Shown here in pieces: positions 1-13,722 of a stretch of 64,000 nucleotides of DNA. Numbering within the stretch: the first letter of the stretch is position 1; each line of letters begins with the position of its first letter. The translations under genes were made by a program, and so were the position numbers. The notes under the pieces were generated by a model that did no database searches, was not told where the DNA came from, and saw only the letters and a program-made list of their open reading frames with translations. The stretch is from contig NC_064036.1 in the NCBI RefSeq assembly GCF_932526225.1, positions 6,455,519-6,519,518 on the forward strand. The letters are read 5' to 3'. This DNA is from Nematostella vectensis. Lineage: Eukaryota; Cnidaria; Anthozoa; Actiniaria; Edwardsiidae.

Positions 1-2332
1 CTGTTTCAATTGCTAGTTTGTGTGCCGAGACATGCAATCTAGTCATAGATTGTCGGCGTCTAACATTAGCTTCTGATATATATTTTTTTAGTTTAAAATT
101 TGTCTTGATCTTGCAATAAGTGCGTAGTTTTCCACTATTTTGATATAACTGTGCCTGGGTTCTCCAAAATGTTGCATAACTTTTATATAGTACTTTCTTA
201 ATATATTTTCCTAGGGTATGAATTTGTTGGCCTTCAATATATATTTCCTGTAGTGTCTTTAAATCACACCAAGCAAATAGGGAATTGATAAACCTTACAG
301 GGACATTAGATGTTGAAGAAAGGCTGATCTTCGCCGTTTCCCCCACTAAGGTGTTTTCATATATCCTACCAAATGCCGTCCTGAACAGGACGCGACGCCT
401 GCAAGAAAAGCGTGCGCGCGCAATCGAACGTGCGCGAGGCGGCGTCTTCTTGCCGGCGTCGTGGATCTAAATCACCCTAGTTCTTGCTGAAGAACGTTGT
501 GTGGTTACAACTTTTACCGCCATCTTTATATCTCAACCTGGTAGTCAAATGATTATTTAACTTAAGGAAACAAATCTGCAAAATTTAGCAGATATTTTTT
601 TAGTCTTTGAATTGTTTTTGCATTGTGCACGCGCGCTGCATTCGCAATCAAGAATGGCGACATTCTCACGAGCGCGCGCTGTTTTTGAAACCTACATAAC
701 AAAACGATATTTTCTTTTTTCGCATACAATTCTCGACTTTAAATTATTCTTCGCTTTATTGTGGGTAGCATTGCAATGGAAGACAATTCGCCAACATTTT
801 GTGGTATTACTGTCTCTGAATTTTAACGGTTTAAGGAAAATACCTTGTTTCAGATTTTCCCGCCAAAACTTCAATATCCTTTCAATCAATCTCCTTTCGC
901 GCGGCCAGGAAAATTTTCAAAGATCTGTAGAAAATTCAAATTTTAATCAAATTTGATTCCCTTTTCAGAATTTGAAAGTTTATCTATGCTTTGTTTTGGC
1001 TAGATTGATATAAGTGAAAGGTTTTAAGAACTTTAATGAAGTTTTTTTTGCGGGCCGATTTATAAGTTTTATTTAAGATTGATAACTCGTTAATTTCCAA
1101 CGACAAATGAAGGATTTTAGGGACCGACAAGTTGCCAACGTAGGCTTTTTTTTCGCTGCCACATGATTGGCTTGGCTGTTTTTTTTTCTAGAATGAACGT
1201 ATGTCTTTTATGGATTGCTTGTTCTTATTTTTAGAGATTTTGGTTAGCTCAATTTCTTGGGAGGAGACTTCCGTTACCGACCCATCAGATATTAAGCATT
1301 AAGAAGTGTGATATCCAAAATAATCAGTGAGACTGTGCGACCACGGCTGTGAATAAAGTTTAGCTTTTATAGAACACCCTCTAGTCGCTTTGTTTTTATC
1401 GCGGTATCTAGGATATAAAATTAAAACATAATGCCACGCCAATTAAGGTTCTTTTAGGGTATCTTTTTATTCACCGAAAGTGTTCTACCCTATATGCTTC
1501 GTAGGTTATTACACAGGCGTAACCCTAAGAGTGCGACGTACGGACGCGACAAGATGGCGAACAGTGAAAGAGCAAACAGCGGCGTGCTCGGCCTACTATT
1601 GGAAGCCTGGGTACGACTAGCCTCACACCTCCCCTTTTCAACTGCTCCTTTAAAGACAATGCATTCAAAATCTTACGAACTTATCACAATACGTTTTATT
1701 CGTCATTCCTACTATTTTACACAAATTACGCAACTTCTCTTTTAAATAAGAAGTAGTCACCATGACAACACACAGTCATATTCTGTTATCTCACTTTCTC
1801 TCCTGGAGCCCCTAAACTCGGGAACCCTTGGGGCACCCGAAGCATGATGGGACCTTCATCTACTAAGCAGCTTTACTGTAACTGCTGTTGGTCACGAACG
1901 TCTCCCTCGCCCCATGGTGCTTGACCGGCACTAAATAAAAGTGGCTTGCAACAGACCACAGCACCCACCCCCCTCCCCCCCCCCCCTCCCCCTCATCCTC
2001 CACACACACACGCACCCTTCCCATAGAGAGTGTCACCATTCCGCCGCCATCGCACATACTTTTACTGACGACATTTTCCCAACCAACCAATTACCACTTG
2101 GCCACGGGTATGCCGGGGACTTGAAATATTTACATACACTTGTATTTACAAAGTACGTATGAAAACAAATTTGCTCATATTTCACATAGCTTAATCATTA
2201 AGGTTTCCTTTATTCTATACTGAGATTTGACTGCAGCTACATACCGCTCGAAACTATCTGAAGACTATAGCGTTCTTGACAGGTGATTGACAGTTTAAAC
2301 ATTGACTGACAAGACTGCACTGATCACACCTG
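1..2332. other. Gene-less stretch downstream of the F-box/LRR gene
   Basis: No open frame here has a recognisable domain or a consistent splice partner. The longest frame (612-956, plus) is short and has no motif I recognise. There is a C-rich run near 1970-1990. GC-alternating patches near 630-680 resemble patches at 4350-4410 and 21430-21480, suggesting remnants of a dispersed repeat. I see no RNA gene. Confidence 0.5.
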
Positions 2333-5300
2333 TCATCGTTCGACGGAAAGGAGGGGGTTAGCGGCCCTGAGTCCTTGAAGGTTTCGCACTCTCTTGCAAC
2401 CATACAGGTGTAGCAGACTCAACCTTTGACAAAGAAAACATGCAATGGAACCTCTATCCACATCAGGGGAGGCGCTTATTCAGGGAAAGCGCTTATTCGC
2501 GTATAGAGGCCAGATCCTTCAATATTAAAAAAACCAAGATGGCGGATGAGCTGTTTGCCATGGTTATCGGGAGAAAACGGACAATCTTTTTGAAAAATTG
2601 AAGCAAATAAAATAAGGTGTAAAACTTTTAGTCATAAGTTTTTGCTTGAATATAATGAATGGCGCTTATAACTATTAGGATTGTAAAGGGCGAGTTTGGA
2701 GGCCTGTGGTGATTCAAAATGGCGCTTCGTTTTATTTGGCGTTTATTTTTTTGTACGTTTGCTTGAAGAAACACGTCCTACATAATTTGACGGGCTTGAG
2801 CGGCGTCCCATATGAAAAACTTTATTTGAAGTTTTGAGATAATGGAAGACTGAAAATGTTTTCCAGTCAAATGGGCCCTTTTGAAACCAATATTGTAACC
2901 TAAACAATTACACTACAGACAACATAGACATGTTATGTAGCTTCTCTTGTAAAATAAAACAACAATAAGGTAAAAATGGGCTCGCAAACCTGCCTGTCGG
3001 TTATGGAACCGCCTGAGCGTCTTGAACTGCTTGAATGTGAACGGTTTTGAAACTTACTTTCGGCACTGCCTGGCGAGGTGTAGCACCGTCTCGTCGGTGA
3101 TATCCGCGCAAAAACTCAACTTCAAAGTCTGCAGACTCTGACTGCAATAATTGGCGAGTGATGTCACACTGTGAATCAACAAGAATTAAAAAATGTCGAT
3201 CAGATACTCCTTTGTTTTACATTTGAAAACACTCTCTTCTTGGAATATATTTAAAGAATGTCAATCACCCACTTCTTTGTTGATGTTTATCATTGAAAAT
3301 ACAGTGTGCAGCGGTTTATTCGCAAGGAAACTTCAAAATAACAATCTACGAATGAAGTCTGATGTTATTGACGTTACTGACGATATTTGATTGACAATAT
3401 CATGGTTACTCGCTTGAATTAGCCGATGGAAATGGATTCTTTGTGTGGCTCGCCATTGAGAAGGAGAATAAAATGGCAGCGTGATTGGCCTTCTTTAAGT
3501 ACTTGATTATAGGTTAGTAATTCTATCCACAAACGCCAAATTTCCAGGAGGGATCCTACGCCAAAAGGTAGAAGGGGATTGTCTTCTGTGCAGATGTACC
3601 TTTTGTGGGTGACAGCCTCTCCGGTTGAGCTGAGATCGAGGGACTCCATTTTATTGCAGCACCGTGCCAGAGCTCGAACACCAACATCACTCACTTTACT
3701 GCAACCGCAGATGTCCAAAGACCTAGAAGGATGGATGACGAGAGAAGGTATTGATCTCGGTAGCATGGGCAAGCAACCACAGATTATGAACAAAGTAACC
3801 TTAGCATTAGAGGCAAGCAACTGCAACTTATAAACAAACACCCAATGTTACAAGAGCAGGCATTCTCCTGTAAATGGACCACTGAGAACGCTAGCAGTTC
3901 TTGTAAACCTAAATACACCCATGATTGCAAATTGCATGGTCTATACCTCTAGTCAGGGTTAATTAAGTCGCATGTGACGCCCAGGTGATTATCCCTACAT
4001 ACATTCAGAGAGACAAGCAATTAACGAGACATGTCATTGGTAACTTACCGAATGTCAGGCAGGTTGGTGGCAATTTCTGCAAGAGTGACATCTGTGATGC
4101 GCGGACAGTTTGCGAGAGCGAGACACTTGAGAAGTGGACAATGGCGCACAATCTTCTTTACAGCAGAGTCACGAATCTGAGAAATTTGTAAAAAATACAG
4201 TTATTCATCAGTCGTTCAATGCACATGAAAAGTAACTAGAAACGTGGCTGTGAGCATCAATTCGATAACCAATTTTATTATACAGCTACAGTGCTGGTTT
4301 GAATGCTGTCATTGGTTAAGGTAATTCCCTTGAATTGCACTGCGCACCCCTTCTGCGCATAGTAGCGCGCGCTGTTTGTTCGAATTTTCCGGTATTAAGT
4401 GCGCGTGCGCGCCACAGTTGTACAAGAAAACACAGCAAAAGGCACGCGTTTTTTTACTTAAAATCGCTTTGACAGAGAAACGGAGTCGGTTACCCCCATT
4501 TTTTATTTGCTCAAATAGTTAAATATATACGGAAAAATGATATACTGAAAGTATATAGAAGTTTTGTTATTTCTCTTAAAAGCCGTAAAAATACTTCAAA
4601 ATGGCGCTTTTTATCGTATGAATAGTGGCGAAAACAATGTCTTTTTGTGCGATCTCTTAAAATGTGATTTGTTTTGAACATTAGCTACTACGGGTTATTG
4701 TTTAGGTGATCGGATTTTGGCAGCTCGACAAACAGAACTTAATTTTCTAAAGACTATAGGCACTCTTTTTGAAAACTAAGAGTTGGGATTTTTCCTTGAG
4801 CTATCAGTAAAAACGCGTCAACTCTACGCCCCTCTGTTGTGAAAACGTGGTCGGTACCACTATTTTTTATTACATTTTTTGAAAGCCCTTAGCTTTCATA
4901 TTGTTTATGCCAAGTTTTAAAAAATTCTGGGTTGTAGAACTATTTCAAGGGAATTACCTTAATAACTGGGCCTTATATCCCCGCTCAGGAAAAATGCAAC
5001 ACCTTGCAATGAAATATTGTATAATAAATATTTTATTGACCTCGTTAGTTTGGGGTTCTTGGGCTACTGTATAAAACAGTTGATTAATTATTGGGCCCAT
5101 ATACCCGTCCACTTGGTCAATACAGAGTTGTGTATTTACCTGTTTGCACCCTCGAAGGTCAAGGTTTTCCAATTCAGGGAGATGTGAGACAAGAGACCCA
5201 AGTGCGGAGTCAGTCATCTGAATTTAACAAGACAATGACTTAAGGGAACGCGGCAAAAGAAGCAATACAAAACAACACACAGGATGAATTTTACTGTACC

Positions 5301-8300
5301 TTGTGACACTGGCCAAGGTTTAGGGTCTGCAGATGACAACACTTCCCAGCCAGCATTTTGAACCCTCCTGGTGTGATATTGAAGCACCCAAATACCTCAA
5401 ATATCCGCAAACTGGAGACATAAGGAGTCAATAAACAAAGACAGAAGAAGGCAAATCATTTTTCAATGGATAGAGACTAAAGACATGAGTAAGCAAACCA
5501 TTTGTCAATGGAAAGAGATTGCTAGAATAAAGACACAAAGAGGCAAATTATTCAATGCATGGAGATTGCTAGCCTAAGGCACAAGGGTTGCAAAACAATT
5601 GTAAGCAGATAGAGATGTTATCCATCAAATACATGGAAGCAAGATAGATAGAGATAGTTGTACTAAAAACACAAGAAAGCAAACATTTGTCAATGGCTAG
5701 ATATTGTTAAACTAAGGCTGGGTTTATTTGGGAAAGTTGTACCTTTCACCATGCCGGTCAGCGATGCTCCTCAAGGATTTGTCAGTCACAGCTTGACAGC
5801 CATTTAAACAGAGGCATTCAAGTCTAAAAAAACAAACAAATAGATTTAAACAACCTATAAAGATCAAAAGCACAATAACCAACATACCATCATTTATCAA
5901 CACAATCGATAACTTTTAGCATCACTGTTCACCTTAAAAATATTTTACTGATAAAAACTTACTGGATGATATTCTCTACAAGGGCCTGTACTCCATTATC
6001 ACTGACGTTGGTCCAGCTTACGTCTACTGATACAACACTGGTGCATCGTGCTGAGATATGTAGCAATATGGATTCACCAATCAACTCACCACCACTGCAG
6101 CCACTAAAGTCCACCTCCTGGCGATCACAAGTAATTTGGTAAATGTTACAAAAACACATTTTAAAACATGATAAAATGATGTCATATCAACATCAGATAT
6201 CAGACCAGGGCAAGTATATCACTGTTGATCGTGATGATCTGATGACCAGCTGCTGATAATAATGATCATGATGTGATTATGGTGTTATGATGTTATGGAT
6301 AAAATGTGGCGATGTTGGTGCTGATTATGCTAATAATGATGATGAATATATATTAACAATATCTATGGCATACTAATCTCATCAGCATTTGGTTATAAAA
6401 GTAATCATATGTGAACTGCATCAGCATATACTGTTATTATTTATTTTTAAAAAATCACCACGACTATCATCATTACAATTAACAAAATGTCATCAGCATC
6501 ATCTTTTTTTCTCATACAGCACCTCTAATGTATCACAGCAATTTCTAAACAGACTGCGTAGGCCATTCGCTGTGACACAGTTACCACGGCAGTGAGAAAT
6601 GGTTAGACTTGTTGGATGTCGCTTGCCAATTTCTTCAAGCCACTCATCACTTTTAATCTCTTTCTTGATAAGAGTAATTGATCCCCCTGCAATCATAAAG
6701 ATTTGAGTATAATTAAATAATAATGTTAAAAGCCATTCCAAGTGAATGCAGTTTTAAAGACTATAGTGCTGCTATTTGTAATTGAAAATTTATTACTTAC
6801 AGAGGGTTTCATCCATTGCAATGCGATAAAATTGCTGGCACACCAATGCACAAGTTGCAAGGTCTTTATGTGAAAGACTTGAAAAAATCTTGAGCACGAT
6901 CTCATCAGGCAGGCAGAGATAGGGAATGGGTTCACTCTGGTAACGAATCTGTGTGACATCATTTGCACAATTCAGTAAAAAAATATATAACTTTAACGTG
7001 GTTGTTAAGTTGCATCAGATTGGACATTCATAGAAGACATGCAACACAACTTACCAGAGTAAGAATTCTGTCATAGCTGTCAATATCTACAACATATGGG
7101 AACAATGTGGATGGTCAGCAATGCAAAGACAATGTTTTGCCAAACGTAAAAAATTGTTTATAAAAAGAAAGCATTGGGAGAATATGTAACCCCATGCGTC
7201 ATGACATTGCATTTCACTTGATGTGGACTTAAAATGCAATTTATATACTGTTTAGTGTAAGTTGAGTGGAGATTGCATCATTACACTTGATGTGATGCAC
7301 TAGTACCTACCATTTAAGTCAAGTGGAGGTATGGCTGGGATTGATTTCTTCAAAGGGGATTTGAAGGGGTTACCTTGTTCCTGAAAAAGAAAAAAATATC
7401 TCATAAATTTGCCTGAAATGCTCTACTAAGTGACCTACTAAGTGACCCTAAATTTCTTATTTTACAAAATGCATACTATATTACTAGATACTCTACAGTA
7501 CAAACTGTATAAGGTTGTCAACTACCATTTAGTTGACAATTGTTAATAAGGGTGGCCACTTATAAGAGGTACTACTGTGTGAAATACTACATAGAAAATA
7601 CACTCATGAACCTCTTAAAATGGTATTAACTAATAAATAGAGTAGTGTTCCAATTGTAAGTGGAAAACATTGTATACCTTGATCTCTTGATAATTTTTTT
7701 CAAGGGCCTCTCCATAACCTTTTGACCCCACTTTACCAATATTTTCAGTGCTATAGGGCCTTTTCTTACGCTCTCTTTGATATTCATCTTTATTTCTTCC
7801 TGACAGTCTTGAGGCACTTTGTGGTCGCTCGCCTTCCTTCGCTTGCACTGTTGGCCCATACGTAGCACTGGTTGTTCTCTGCCGGCTGCTTTTTTTCTGT
7901 GCACTTTTTGGTCGCTTTTTCTTTTCACCACTAAAACTTGTTGAGCGATTTTTCCCGTGGCTACCTCCTGCTGGATCATCTTTTTTTTTGGACTGTTGGA
8001 GTGAAGATGGTTTTTGGAGCTGCCTTTTTTCAAATGAACTCCATGCAATACTTGACTTATGCCAACGCCTTTTGTAATTGGACAGCTGGTTGCAATCATA
8101 ACTATCATATGTTATATCAGTCGTTGCATTAACTTTTTCAATCAACTCAGAAATTTCACTGCTTAGAGGTTTTGCTCCATTTGACGAGACTTGCTTAGGG
8201 CCATCTCCATTTACAGGAGAATATTTCTTATTCAAACCTGCAGAGATTAGATCTCTGGCTTCTCTGCACTGTTCTTCATAGCTCTCCTGTTGCTCTTGTG

Positions 8301-9855
8301 ATAGAAAAGATGGTTTTGTCCTGATAAGTGCAGTCCCACATTCAATACACCAGTTTGCAGCTTGGCTGTTGATCTCTTTGCATTTAGGGCAAACTTTAGC
8401 CATAATGGATTGTTGATTTATAGCTAAATCTGGGATAAGGTACTTGGCTCTTTCATTGTTACGTGCTATGTGTCTCTTCGTCTCCTCCTTTTCAGTGCGA
8501 TCACCAGTCTCTTTACAAGTAACGCGAGGCGTGGTATTGGGTGTAACCACATGGAATAGAAGAGGAGCTGAATTCTCATCAGGATGGGAAGATAAATTCT
8601 CAAGATCTTCAGAATTCTGGGGTGATTTGACATTCCTACTTTTGTTTTTAACCACCTTTCGGTCAGAATTAAGGTACTGTGTCAGCTCGTGCAAGATCTT
8701 CTCTTTCCCTTTTCCACTATTAGGGCTCTTTTTAGGTGACGTCTCTTGCTGTCTGCTTGACCAACCTTCTTTAGAACCATTTTTCTTTGATGGTATTATA
8801 CTTCCTTCAGAATCGGAGGTCTCAAAGCCATTATACAGGGCTCCATAAATCTGAGGACATGGCGAGACAGTCTTATGAGGAGTAGTAGGGATCTTTATAG
8901 CATCACTCGGATCAGGACTGGTATCACTCTTTTCTGGTGAGTTTGACCGGAATTGTAATCCATTGTTGTGATGTTTGATCTCTGACTGCATATTATACTG
9001 ATTGTATTTATTACTGTTTCTATCCAAGTCTAGACTTGACATGATTGTAAAATCATTAATACTCTCAACATGAGAAGGCTCTAAACCACCTTTACCATGG
9101 TAGGATTTTTGGTTATGTCTAGTAAAACAATTGAGATAAGGTTTTAAATCCACTTGACCGTTTTCCACAGCATCCCTAAGTCCCCATAACTCCAGTCTTA
9201 AGTGGTCATCCTCATGGTCTTTGTTTTCTAAAGGGCCGAAATCTGTTGGAGAGAAGCTTTTAATATCATCGAAACTGTTTGGGTATTCCAAAGCCCCTGT
9301 ACTGTAAGGCATATTTTCTGGAACGTCCACGTTACTAGAGAGTCCAGGTACTCGTTCTAAATGAGTACGCTCGCACTCCGACGTTCCATTGTCGCGTTCT
9401 AAACTAGATGACTTGTTAGTCAGTTGAAAATGCTTTAACCTCTTCTGTCTCACAAGTTCTAAGTCAACTCTAGGGCTTCCACCTTTGATGACACGATGAT
9501 CAGATACGATGGTTCTAGGCGATTTGGCAGGACTTTTTCGATCTTCAGGCGGGCAATATTCATCGAAAGAATTTGGTGGAATGTTGCATTTTGACTCTTT
9601 CAATTTATCATTGGAGATCCCAGAGGAAAGATATGGTAGATCACTATAGAACTGACCCCTTTTCTCTGGGCCTGTTTTAATATCTACGAAACTGGTTTCG
9701 TTGTCATCATGGCTCAAACTAAAACTGACGGAATCAAAATGGCGGATTGGCTGCTCGCTAGAATTGTCCTCGTATTGCGAAAGCAGCGATCGCTCCAAGC
9801 GGCGAATCCATACACTTGCGAATCTCTTGGCTTCATCTCCGTCAGGGGCCTCCAT
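2333..9855 (-). CDS. F-box and leucine-rich repeat protein with an internal zinc ribbon (13 exons)
   Basis: Predicted substrate-receptor subunit of an SCF-type ubiquitin ligase. My splice model on the minus strand is 9855-7678, 7380-7311, 7086-7055, 6948-6801, 6686-6523, 6117(or 6114)-5963, 5823-5743, 5411-5300, 5217-5140, 4176-4049, 3722-3600, 3168-3058 and 2423-2333. It sums to an open frame of about 1,156 codons. Exon 1 (726 codons) is polar, Ser/Lys-rich and probably disordered. It contains a CX2C...CX2C zinc ribbon at residues ~489-506 (CPKC and CIEC). The F-box is in exon 4, residues ~768-808 (LPDEIVLKIFSSLSHKDLA). Exons 5-13 encode LRRs of the cysteine-containing type found in FBXL and AMN1 proteins, for example LDICGCSKVSDVGVRAL and LHLYGCKRVRNLQGL, ending close to the stop at 2333-2335. 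The donor of exon 5 (GTGCTG) and the start of exon 6 are the weakest joins. I do not recognise a named vertebrate orthologue. The zinc ribbon in the same chain as F-box/LRR is unusual. Confidence 0.85.
4319..4959. mobile_element. 641-bp inverted-repeat (MITE-like) element in intron 9 of the F-box/LRR gene
   Basis: The two ends are inverted copies of AGGTAATTCCCTTGAA, each flanked by TA (4317-4318 and 4960-4961). This fits a non-autonomous element of the TA-target (Tc1/mariner-like) type. It has no coding frame. The interior has GC-alternating and AT-rich patches. Confidence 0.65.
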
Positions 9856-11037
9856 TTTGTCATTTTAGCACGCATGGATTTCAGTACTTCGGGTTCTATT
9901 TGATGCAGTTTCGAGGGTTTACATATTCAATCCGTACAAAACATAACAACCGAGTATAAAACACGCTAGCCAATCAGGGCCGTCACTTAGAATTTGTTTG
10001 GTTTACCGCTGAAATGTCTGCGGTCGCATACTGATGCGACTTTTTTTTATGTTACTTCGAATCTTGTGGGGAAATTTAGCGTCAGGCCTTTTTATCGTCC
10101 CCTTTGATGCGATAGAAAGAGTTTTATTTTTCCTCTTTCCTTGCTTGAGTTTTATTTTTCCTCTTTTCTTGCTAAGAGACACGTGTTTTTTTTATTTATC
10201 GTTGAATCGTTCGTCGTTTCCTCCTCTCCCTCCCCCTAAAAGGACCCCCGAATGGTCTTTTACGAGAACTTGCGAGCTTGCGAGCATCTCGTTTTTTATG
10301 CGAGACCGAGCATTTTAAGTTACTGGGATACCTGTGGTAGCCCATTCATAAAATGCAACATATCAATATTTGGGTGACCTTAAAACTCGCTCGGCCAATC
10401 TCTTGGAGGCCTGGGTCTAAGGGCTTTTCAAGGCTTGTGTGATAAAGATTTGACCAAGCGATAAAGTTTTTTTTTGACACATTTTTGCCTCGAGTCTCAA
10501 ATTGACAGGAATCAGCATTTTGCACCATGTTTTCTGGAGATCATGGAGCGGGAAAACTTTAGCTCTTCTAAATATGGGCATCAATGCCCATATAAGGCAA
10601 TGCATACGAAGGACACTATCCGTGGGGAATATGTTTGATATGCTAGGGACGATGACGGCTAGGACAACGCGATCGAAAAAGGTGTTTTCGAGCTTGGCAA
10701 ACAATAAAAAATTTAATTGCAATGGAATACGCGAAACATTGTAGTCAGAGACAGATACAAATAAAATAAGGACATTATTTCTACAGCAGCGAACGTAGTT
10801 AGTGGAGTTTACAGTGCAAACGTCAGCGTTCAATCGACCGTGAAAGTTCAGGCCCGTACCCTACAAAAAAGTCTGACTTATGGATTTAAGACATTATACC
10901 AAAGTGAGCTTATGCTTTATAGTTTTGTCGACAAAACATCTATTACCCTATTGACAGACAGACATACAGATTGAGAACCGAAACTGGACTTTCGGCCGTT
11001 GTGTTGGGGGGGGGGGGGGGGGGGGGGTTGGGGCTGC
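9856..11037. other. Upstream region of the F-box/LRR gene and intergenic spacer
   Basis: The promoter of the minus-strand F-box/LRR gene should lie just above 9855, but I see no clear core element. Frames at 10034-10318 and 10417-10833 have no recognisable motif. Positions 10905-11005 match a dispersed repeat seen again at about 49155-49230 (shared phrases GCTTATGCTTTATAGTT and TTCGGCCGTTGTG). In both copies this is followed by a long G run, here at about 11007-11029. Confidence 0.45.
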
Positions 11038-13722
11038 AACCCCCTGTTTGTGACTACAGTCTGCCATTCACTTTTGGAGACAGATAGATATAGAAAAAGA
11101 TTCAGTGGCATTAATAGTAGTTGCGAATATAACGATGTGGATAACATGATCCATGATGTTACTAATTTATTACTAGAGCTGAGTGTGGAATCTGGTCTTA
11201 AATACGGAAATCCCCCAAAAGAGTCTATAGAAACTAATCAATAGTGGTTTGATAACGAATGCAAGCAACAGAAAACTCTTTTGAATTCCCTTGCTAAAAG
11301 ACTTCGGCTTGACCTCGAAAACTCCGATCTGAGAAACACGATTCATAGCCGAAAAAAGAAATTCAAATTCTTATGAAGAAAAAAGAAATATGAACATAGA
11401 GCGAACATAATAGATAATTTGGATTTCGCTAATCCAAGGGCAACATGGCGGAAAATCAAACACACCTTTAACCGCACTCCACAGAAAATAACCAACCAGC
11501 CATCCTTAGATGCATTTTATAGATTCTTTAAAGCCCAGCGCTGTATCCGGAATGCCTCAATCATACAAGACAAGGCCCTAAGCCATACACAACAACAGAC
11601 TGGGCCACTCGACTACGAAATTGAGACACTTGAGGTGAAATGTGCGCTTGACAAACTTAAAAACGGTAAAGCTCCAGGGTGCTTCAACATATTAAATGAG
11701 ATTATTATAGCCAAAAATAATTTAATAGCCCCCCTCACAAAAATCTTCAATAAAACCCTCAAGGGAGGATATTGGCCAAACGCCTGGGGCCTGGGACTTA
11801 TTATACCCCTTCACAAAGGGGAGCTCCAATGAGGTAAATAATTACCGAGGTGTAACTCTACTTCTAAGCTTAAGCAAAAAAATGTCTTCTATCTTAAACA
11901 AAAGGTTGTATTTTTATCTTGAGATGAACAATGTAATGCCAAAAGAACAAGGTGGTTTTCGCAAAAAGAATGGTACCACCGACAATATTTTTGTCCTGAA
12001 AACACTGATAGATAAATATGTAAAAGGCAAGCCTAAAAAAAGGAAAAACCTCTTATTTAGCTGCTTTATAGACTTCTCGAAAGCCTTTGATACAATCCCT
12101 CGTGAGAGATTGTTTGAAAAGGTGCAAAAATCAGGAGTTACCGGAAAGTTTTTATCACTTCTTAAAACTATGTACGATAGCGATAATGCAGCGGTCAAGG
12201 TAAATGGTCAAGTTTCGGAGGTGTTTCCTTGCTGCATGGGGGTAAAACAGGGATGTGTTCTGTCAACCACACTCTTTAATTTGTATCTTCACGACCTATC
12301 GGACAGTTTAAGGGAACTACAGCCGCAGCGCGAAGGTTTAGTTATCAACAGTATTCCGGTTAACCACCTTCTATATGCAGATGAACTTGTTCTTTTAGCG
12401 AAGGAAGAAAGTCGCTTACATACCTACCTGAATTGTATGGAAGATTTTGTTCAAGCCAACGGTATGAAACTCAATTTAGACAAAACGAAGGTAGTAATAT
12501 TCAATAATAGTGGGAGGTCCTTGAATAACTATTGCACTAAATACCTAGGCCAGAATTTAGAAAACGTAACAACATATAAATACTTAGGTCTGACATTCAG
12601 TTCCATCGGAAACTTTAATGCCGCCAAAAGCGATTTAAAAAGAGTAGCTCTTAAAGCACTTTTTAAACTCAAAAGAGAAATGGGCAATAACTTCAGAACA
12701 AATGTCCTGCTGACCAACCGCCTTTTTGACTGCCTCATTAAGCCAATCTTTCTATATGGCAGCGGAATCTGGGGCATCGATGAAATAAAAAACGAAGGTG
12801 ACCCAATAGAGCTGGTGCACGCCAAATGTTGTAAGTTTATCCTCGCTGTCGGCAAGTATGCTCCAAATATAGCCTGTCGGGCAGAACTAGGAAGATATCC
12901 TGTCTATAGACGCGCAATTAAGGGTATTGAGTTTTCATAACAAACGATCCGAAGCCCACAGCAATTTCTTATCACATGATGCATATTTGGACTGCACCCC
13001 CGGAACCTACACTTCCAACTGGTATGTTAAAGGCAAAGCAATGGTGTCTTCGGTGGGACTGGGTTTTCTCTGGGGAAACTTTCAAGTAATCGAGAAAAAA
13101 GCGCAGCAATATTTGTTTAAGCAAAGGCTTCAAGACATTGAATTCTAAAATTTTGAAGCTGACATTTTTAATGATTCAAAAAAGCCCGGACAAAAGAACA
13201 AACTTAGAACTTACCTAAGTTTAAGACAAAATATGACAAGGAAACGTACCTAGTTAATGTTCAAAACATCAAGCATAGAGAAGAGTTGACACTCCTTAAG
13301 TTGTCATAAGTTAGAAATAGAGGCTGGACGGTACTCCAGGCCATACCGCAACCCAGAGGAAAGACTGCCGGCAATGCGACCTCAACGAAACAATAGATGA
13401 GTGGCACTTCCTACTGAGGTGTCCTATCTATGATAACCTTAGGAAAGAAATGCTTGATGTTCTGGAAAAAGACAAAATTAGATTCCACAACAAGGAACAG
13501 CTTTTTCATCTACTCTTAAACCCGCCAAAAAAGGTGCAAAAGGCTGTTGCGAAGCACATTTTTCTGTGTATGTGTATAAAAAAAGGAAAAAGGAAATATA
13601 ATAAGGAAAGGAAGTATAGAAATTTATTGGTTGAAACAACCTATGTAACGTTATGTAAAGTTATATGGTACCAATAAACATCATCATCATCATTATCATC
13701 ATCATTATCATCATCATATTGG
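11038..13722 (+). mobile_element. 5'-truncated, decayed non-LTR retrotransposon (reverse transcriptase pseudogene)
   Basis: A degenerate LINE open frame reads across several frames. A stop at 11242-11244, a TGA at about 11373 and at least three frame changes (near 11828, 12930 and 13150-13450) show it cannot make a full protein. Recognisable reverse transcriptase blocks include NGKAPG, the fingers phrase CFIDFSKAFDTIPRERLF, the block GVKQGCVLSTTLFNLYL and the catalytic block LLYADELVLL. In the last the usual YADD reads YADE. The C-terminus carries a CX2CX9HX4C knuckle at about 13369-13425. The element ends in a TCA-rich microsatellite (13677-13722), typical of LINEs with simple-repeat tails. 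The apurinic-like endonuclease domain is absent, consistent with 5' truncation. Confidence 0.85.

Noticed and set aside
612-956. 114-codon frame near the window start
   Set aside because: It has no recognisable domain, a competing antisense frame, and no splice or promoter context.
7626-8108. 160-codon minus-strand frame
   Set aside because: It overlaps the F-box/LRR exon in another frame and is explained by that exon's Lys/Ser-rich composition.
8444-8848. 134-codon plus-strand frame
   Set aside because: It is the antisense of the long first exon of the F-box/LRR gene and has no domain.
10417-10833. 138-codon minus-strand frame upstream of the LINE
   Set aside because: No motif, an overlapping plus-strand frame, and no sign of splicing.
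11007-11029. Long G run as a regulatory G-quadruplex
   Set aside because: Similar runs follow several repeats in the window and could be sequencing or assembly length artefacts. Nothing links this one to a gene.
11419-13148. Possible active reverse transcriptase gene
   Set aside because: In-frame stops, at least three frame changes and a changed catalytic residue show that it is a decayed LINE.
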